Shown here piece after piece: positions 57,349-61,496 of a stretch of DNA of 61,496 bases (positions are counted from its first letter, which is position 1; every line of letters begins with the position of its first letter). Both the position numbers and the translations under genes were made by a program. The DNA is from Enterobacteriaceae bacterium UBA2655. GTDB taxonomy: Bacteria > Pseudomonadota > Gammaproteobacteria > Enterobacterales > Enterobacteriaceae. The notes beneath the pieces are model-generated. The model had not been told where the DNA came from. It worked only from the letters and a program-made list of their open reading frames with translations, and did no database searches. Location of the stretch: assembly GCA_002359495.1 (NCBI GenBank), contig DENB01000106.1, positions 2,146 through 63,641 on the forward strand, read 5' to 3'.

Positions 57349-57930
57349 TCAGACGTGATTCAGACCGAGGAAGTCGAGAATCGGCGGGAAATAGCGTTCG
57401 AATCCGATAAAGGCATGATTGCCGCCCTCTTCCACCGTCTGGCGACAGGAACTGTAGTAGTCGAGCGCCTGACGGTAATCGAGCACTTCATCGCCGGTTT
57501 GTTGCAGCAGCCAGAGCAAGTCGGGCGCTTCCAGCGGGTCAATCTGCATAACTTTCAGATCGTAAATGTGGCGAGACTCTAACACATATTGCTGGCCGGT
57601 GTATGGATTCTGATTCGCGCCCAGGTAATCCGTCAGCAGCTCGAAAGGGCGTACCGCCGGATTCACCACCACCGCCGGCACCATGAAGCATTGCGATAGC
57701 CAGGTGGCGTAGCAGCCGCCCAGCGAAGAGCCGATCAGACCCAGCGGCTCGCCTGCGCGCTGCAGCACCAGATCCTCCAGCAGCGCGGCGGCGTCGGCGG
57801 GAAAAGCCGGCAATTGCGGCACGATCATCTCGATATGCGGATGGTTGTCGGCCAGCCAGTCTTGAAACTGCGTCGCTTTGGCCGACTGCGGCGAACTGTT
57901 GAAACCGTGCAGATAGAGCAGCACCGCCAT
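57349..57930 (-). CDS. yqiA: Alpha/beta-hydrolase esterase YqiA
   Basis: 193 residues. Nucleophile Ser in '[14 protein letters not shown]', His in '[11 protein letters not shown]'; '[16 protein letters not shown]' is nearly identical to E. coli YqiA. Esterase activity on short acyl chains is known; the physiological substrate is not. The ATG at 57930 starts two bases after the cpdA stop, so translation is coupled; a TTG two codons earlier overlaps cpdA and is not needed. Confidence 0.95.
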   Translation of the reverse strand: MAVLLYLHGFNSSPQSAKATQFQDWLADNHPHIEMIVPQLPAFPADAAALLEDLVLQRAGEPLGLIGSSLGGCYATWLSQCFMVPAVVVNPAVRPFELLTDYLGANQNPYTGQQYVLESRHIYDLKVMQIDPLEAPDLLWLLQQTGDEVLDYRQALDYYSSCRQTVEEGGNHAFIGFERYFPPILDFLGLNHV

Positions 57931-57932
57931 GA

Positions 57933-58760
57933 TCAATAGCCCTCAGCGTCGAGGTCGGGACAGAACGCCAGGGTTTGCAGGCGATTCACCTCCGTGCGCA
58001 CCGATCCGTCCGCCTCCAGCTCCAGCCAGCGCCAGCCGGGCGCCACGCTGTCGATGGTAAAGCCGGTGCAGTGCGGTTTGAACTGCACGCAGGTCGAGGG
58101 CGCGGCGAGAATACGGCGCCCCTGCCACTGAATATCCATCTCCTGATGGATATGGCCGCAGATTAACGTCTTTGCCAGCGGATAGTTCTCAAGTACCGCG
58201 TTTAGCTGATGCGGATTGCGCAGGCTGTGCTGATCGAGCCAGGTGCAGCCCGACGCCTGAGGATGATGATGCAGCACCACCAGCGTGTGCCGCTCCGGCG
58301 CCTGCGCCAGCGCCTTCTCCAGCCACTCCAGCTGATACTCGCTCAGCATGCCGTGCGGCACGCCGAAAACCTGGCTATCCAGCATCACCAGTTGCCAGCG
58401 ATCGCCGAGAAACACGCGTTTGGCGTCGGCGATTTTCGCTTTGGCTAAGGTGTCGAACATTGCCGGCTGGAAATCGTGGTTGCCCGGCAGCCAGACGCAG
58501 GGCGCGGACAGGCGCGAAATCCCCTCAGCGAAATGCTGATACGCTTCGATGGAGTGATCCTGAGCTAAATCGCCGGTAGCGATGATGAGATCGAATTCGC
58601 GCTGCTGAGCCGCAATGGCGTCGAGCACCGCGTCATAACTCGCCCAGGTATTTACGCCCAGCAGCGACTGATGTTTACCAGCGAAAAGGTGGGTGTCCGT
58701 GATTTGTAAAATCCTGATTCCGGCCCCGTTCGCCACAGGAAGACTTAGCAGGCTATCCAA
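57933..58760 (-). CDS. cpdA: 3',5'-cyclic AMP phosphodiesterase
   Basis: 275 residues, two-metal calcineurin-like phosphoesterase. Ligand motifs in order: 'ITDTHLF', 'IATGDLAQD', 'LPGNHDF', 'LHHHPQASG' and 'ICGHIHQE'. It breaks cAMP to AMP and so tunes CRP-controlled genes such as deo. Located between yqiB and yqiA as in E. coli. Confidence 0.97.
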   Translation of the reverse strand: MDSLLSLPVANGAGIRILQITDTHLFAGKHQSLLGVNTWASYDAVLDAIAAQQREFDLIIATGDLAQDHSIEAYQHFAEGISRLSAPCVWLPGNHDFQPAMFDTLAKAKIADAKRVFLGDRWQLVMLDSQVFGVPHGMLSEYQLEWLEKALAQAPERHTLVVLHHHPQASGCTWLDQHSLRNPHQLNAVLENYPLAKTLICGHIHQEMDIQWQGRRILAAPSTCVQFKPHCTGFTIDSVAPGWRWLELEADGSVRTEVNRLQTLAFCPDLDAEGY

Positions 58761-58800
58761 AGCGTTTCCTTAATCTCCACGCCATATCATATGTTTTACG

Positions 58801-59229
58801 CTATTCGCAGACCGGCACCGCCATCGCGCCGTGCGCCAGGCAGTAGCGCAGCCAGTCAGCGAGAAACTGATTAATTTGATGTTTCTCGTCGCGCTGATGC
58901 AGTTTTTTATTCGGGTAATCATAGCGCGCTTTAAAACGATAGATCTGCTGCGTTGAACACACTTCAGCGACCATCGCGTCATGATATAACCTGACCGACA
59001 TAGAAGGCAGGCTCCAGTAACTGACGGCAGGCGCAACCTGGCGAATCTCCACCAGCGTGGTGTAGCGGGTAGACTCCTCGATCGTCAATTTATAGCTGGC
59101 GCCATTCACCTGATAAGTCACCGATGCGCCCGCTTCGTCGCTGCGCGGCAGCAGACGGCGCAACTGAGCAAAATTGGTTTCGCACAGCCGCATCATTTCG
59201 GGGAAATCAGGGGTATAGCGCTGTCTCAT
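58801..59229 (-). CDS. yqiB: DUF1249 protein YqiB
   Basis: 142 residues, highly conserved in enterobacteria ('[13 protein letters not shown]', '[20 protein letters not shown]', '[16 protein letters not shown]'). Biochemical function unknown. The start at ATG 59229 overlaps the nudF stop (ATGA); the longer frame runs back into nudF and is not homologous. Confidence 0.95.
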   Translation of the reverse strand: MRQRYTPDFPEMMRLCETNFAQLRRLLPRSDEAGASVTYQVNGASYKLTIEESTRYTTLVEIRQVAPAVSYWSLPSMSVRLYHDAMVAEVCSTQQIYRFKARYDYPNKKLHQRDEKHQINQFLADWLRYCLAHGAMAVPVCE

Positions 59230-59861
59230 GTTATCTTCCACTCTTCTCGTAATTTCGCATGGTGCAACGCTAACCATTGCAGGGCAATGACAGACGCCGC
59301 GTTATCAATTATTCCCTCCTCCACCCAGCGGTAAGCCTGTTCCCGGCTCACCACATGGACAAGAATATCCTCATTCTCTTCCTCCAGCCCGTGATATCCC
59401 TCTGCCAGGCTGGCATCCACTTCGCCAACCAGTACCGACAGGCGCTCGGTGGTGCCGCCGGGACTAGCCAGATAATTTATCACAGGTTTGACGCGGCCCA
59501 CCGTCAGGCCCGCCTCCTCTACCGCCTCGCGGCGCACGACTTCTTCCATGCTTTCGCCGTGTTCGACGATGCCCGCGACCAACTCCAGCAGCCAGGGGGT
59601 GCGGCTGGTGTCATAAGCCGGAATGCGGATTTGTTCGATCAACACCACTTCATCGCGCAGGGGATCATAGGGTAGCAGCACGGCGGCGTGTCCGCGCTCA
59701 AAAACTTCGCGCTGCACTTCGCCGCTCATTTCGCCATTAAACAGACGGTGGCGAAAGCGATAGCGCACAAGCGAAAAAAAACCTTGGTAAAGAGTTTCGC
59801 GTGCAATAATTTCTACATCGTTTTTTGTGAAAGTCACAGGGGATTTTTTTTCGCCTGTCAT
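59226..59861 (-). CDS. nudF: ADP-ribose pyrophosphatase (Nudix)
   Basis: 211 residues. Complete Nudix box '[20 protein letters not shown]' with the following A-G-L. It cleaves ADP-ribose to AMP and ribose-5-phosphate. ATG 59861 follows AAGGAG; 36 codons further upstream are open but run through the tolC control region and lack homology. First gene of the nudF-yqiB-cpdA-yqiA-parE series, divergent from tolC. Confidence 0.96.
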   Translation of the reverse strand: MTGEKKSPVTFTKNDVEIIARETLYQGFFSLVRYRFRHRLFNGEMSGEVQREVFERGHAAVLLPYDPLRDEVVLIEQIRIPAYDTSRTPWLLELVAGIVEHGESMEEVVRREAVEEAGLTVGRVKPVINYLASPGGTTERLSVLVGEVDASLAEGYHGLEEENEDILVHVVSREQAYRWVEEGIIDNAASVIALQWLALHHAKLREEWKIT

Positions 59862-59962
59862 CGTCTGGCTCCTTATGCAGATTGGGGTGGAGCTAAGAAA
59901 AGCCAACCCTCTTACTCCAGCTGAGTGGTTCTTTCTGAAATATTTGCGTAAATTAGTGGCAG

Positions 59963-60008
59963 AAGGCACTTTCAGCCAACTTATCCGGCAGATGTACTCT
60001 GCTAAAAT
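59963..60008 (+). promoter_or_regulatory. tolC promoter with marbox
   Basis: AAGGCACTTTCAGCCAACTT (59963-59982) matches the MarA/SoxS/Rob box pattern GCAC...RYYAAA at nearly all fixed positions and resembles the E. coli tolC marbox. TAAAAT (60003-60008) is a likely -10 and the box overlaps the -35, the class II layout. Inducible efflux control is expected. Confidence 0.65.
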
Positions 60009-60074
60009 CGGCGATTATTTTTTGACTTACGGCAGCGCTACCCTCGCTATTTTGCTGCAACACAAGGAATGCAA

Positions 60075-61496
60075 ATGAAAAAACTGCTCCCATTCGTTAT
60101 TGGACTGAGCCTGGGCGCTTTCAGCTTCGCCAGCCAGGCGGACAATCTGATTCAGGTCTATCAGCAGGCTCGCCTGAGCAACCCGGATCTGCGCAGCTCC
60201 GCTGCCGATCGCGACGCCGCGTTCGAGAAGATCAATGAAGCGCGCAGCCCTTTGTTGCCGCAGTTGGGTTTGGGGGCAGACTACCAATACAGCAACGGCT
60301 ATCGCGACAGCAGCGGCCTTCACTCAAACACCACCAGCGCCTCGCTGCAGCTGACGCAAACCATTTTCGATATGTCGAAATGGCGCGCCCTGACGCTGCA
60401 GGAAAAAACCGCCGGCATTCAGGACGTGACCTATCAGGTCGCACAGCAAAACCTGATCCTGAACACCGCTACCGCTTATTTTAACGTACTGAACGCGATC
60501 GATACGCTTTCTTATTACGAAGCGCAAAAACAATCGATCTATCGTCAGTTGGATCAGACTACCCAGCGCTTTAACGTTGGCCTGGTCGCTATTACCGACG
60601 TGCAGAACGCGCGCGCGCAATATGACGCCGTGCTGGCGAACGAAGTGACCGCGCGCAATACCCTCGACAACCAGGTCGAAGCGCTGCGCCAGATCACCGG
60701 CAACGCCTATCTTTCGCTGGCGTCGCTCAATATCGACCGCTTCAAAACGTCAAAACCGGATCCGGTCAGCGCGCTGTTGAAAGAGGCGGAAAGCCGCAAC
60801 CTGAACCTGCTCTACGCGCGTTTGTCGCAGGATCTGGCGCGCGAGCAGATCCGCTATGCCGAAACCGGCCATATGCCGACGTTGGATCTTACCGCATCCA
60901 GCGGTCTGTCCAACAACAAATATGGCGGCAGCCGCGCTAACCAGAGCACCACCACCGACTCGATTACCGGCAACAACCAGGTGGGCCTGAGCTTCACCCT
61001 GCCGCTTTACAGCGGCGGCTCCGTGACTTCGCAGGTTAAACAGGCGCAGTACAGCTTCGTCAGCGCCAGCGAACAGCTGGAGAGCGCGCACCGTTCCGCC
61101 GTGCAGACCGTTCGCTCCTCTTTCAACAACGTGAACGCTTCCATCAGCAGCATCGACGCTTATAAACAGGCCGTCGTTTCTGCGCAAAGCTCGCTGGAAG
61201 CTACCGAAGCAGGCTATCAGGTCGGCACCCGCACCATCGTCGACGTGCTGGACGCGACCACCACGCTCTACAGCGCGAAACAGCAGCTGTCGGATGCGCG
61301 CTACAACTATTTGATCAACCAGTTGAATATCAAATATGCGCTCGGCACCCTGAACGAGCAGGATCTGGCGAAGCTTAACGCGCAGCTGGGCAAAGAGATC
61401 CCGACATCGCCGGAAAGCGTCGCGCCGGAGAACCCGCAGCAGGATGCGCGCGCCGACAACGGCCCGAGCGCGAACGGCGCCATGCCGGCTGAGGCG
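60075..61496 (+). CDS. tolC: Outer-membrane efflux channel TolC (C-terminus beyond window)
   Basis: 474 codons are present and the frame is open to the last base; E. coli TolC has 493 residues, so perhaps 10-25 are missing. Signal peptide 'MKKLLPFVIGLSLGAFSFAS' ending in S-Q-A, then two repeats of barrel and coiled-coil helices ('LTQTIFDMSKW' and 'FTLPLYSGGSV' at equivalent places). TolC is the trimeric exit duct for AcrAB-type pumps and type I secretion. Start ATG 60075 follows AAGGA. The C-terminal tail rich in Pro, Glu and Ala is less conserved than the core. Confidence 0.97.
   Translation, partial: MKKLLPFVIGLSLGAFSFASQADNLIQVYQQARLSNPDLRSSAADRDAAFEKINEARSPLLPQLGLGADYQYSNGYRDSSGLHSNTTSASLQLTQTIFDMSKWRALTLQEKTAGIQDVTYQVAQQNLILNTATAYFNVLNAIDTLSYYEAQKQSIYRQLDQTTQRFNVGLVAITDVQNARAQYDAVLANEVTARNTLDNQVEALRQITGNAYLSLASLNIDRFKTSKPDPVSALLKEAESRNLNLLYARLSQDLAREQIRYAETGHMPTLDLTASSGLSNNKYGGSRANQSTTTDSITGNNQVGLSFTLPLYSGGSVTSQVKQAQYSFVSASEQLESAHRSAVQTVRSSFNNVNASISSIDAYKQAVVSAQSSLEATEAGYQVGTRTIVDVLDATTTLYSAKQQLSDARYNYLINQLNIKYALGTLNEQDLAKLNAQLGKEIPTSPESVAPENPQQDARADNGPSANGAMPAEA

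Overview
The window looks like a chromosomal piece of a GC-rich member of the Enterobacterales. Family Erwiniaceae (Pantoea/Mixta/Erwinia group) is my best guess; this is inferred from protein similarity that I recall and from gene order, not from a search. Two blocks follow the Escherichia coli gene order closely. The first is prfC-osmY-ytjA-(yjjU remnant)-yjjV-deoC-deoA-deoB-deoD. The second is exbD-exbB-metC-yghB-yqhC-dkgA-ftsP-plsC-parC, followed by parE-yqiA-cpdA-yqiB-nudF-tolC. Between and inside these blocks sit accessory genes, many of them concerned with cyclic-di-GMP, motility and surface attachment.

Layout. 1-48: 5' half of a tRNA-Phe gene on the minus strand, with its promoter. 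245-1567: soluble double-PAS chemoreceptor behind a sigma-28-type promoter. 1727-4640: a siaABCD-like phosphatase/kinase/partner-switch/diguanylate cyclase operon behind a near-perfect PhoB box; siaA carries an in-frame amber codon. 4641-6518: a second (paralogous) PBP2. 6690-11316: deo operon with a CRP/DeoR control region. 11317-15373: yjjV, an eroded yjjU, a CsbD-like gene, ytjA, osmY and prfC. 15645-17765: M20 amidohydrolase and ferritin ftnA. 17805-20270: PAS-GGDEF-EAL protein. 20474-24353: four-gene Anbu (ancestral proteasome-like) operon. 24477-26666: cupin protein and a MocR-type regulator. 26796-31100: two tandem MHYT-GGDEF-EAL proteins. 31629-36875: archaic (Csu-type) chaperone-usher pilus operon. 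36872-38188: citrate-type MFS symporter. 38491-40077: SDR oxidoreductase and a ParDE/RelE-type toxin-antitoxin pair. 40129-44484: exbBD and a TRAP transporter inserted between exbB and metC. 44637-61496: conserved housekeeping block ending in a tolC cut by the window edge.

How the parts fit. Four GGDEF proteins, one chemoreceptor and one archaic pilus lie within about 37 kb, so the left half reads as a motile-to-sessile control region. Phosphate starvation (PhoB box) may feed the SiaD cyclase, and the flagellar sigma factor may feed the chemoreceptor and one MHYT-EAL protein. The second MHYT paralogue has lost key EAL residues. The right half is mostly core: nucleoside catabolism, TonB energisation, methionine synthesis, cell division, phospholipid synthesis, topoisomerase IV, cAMP breakdown and the TolC efflux channel.

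No CRISPR array, insertion sequence, prophage or rRNA gene was seen. All regulatory sites are sequence matches made by eye and have not been tested.
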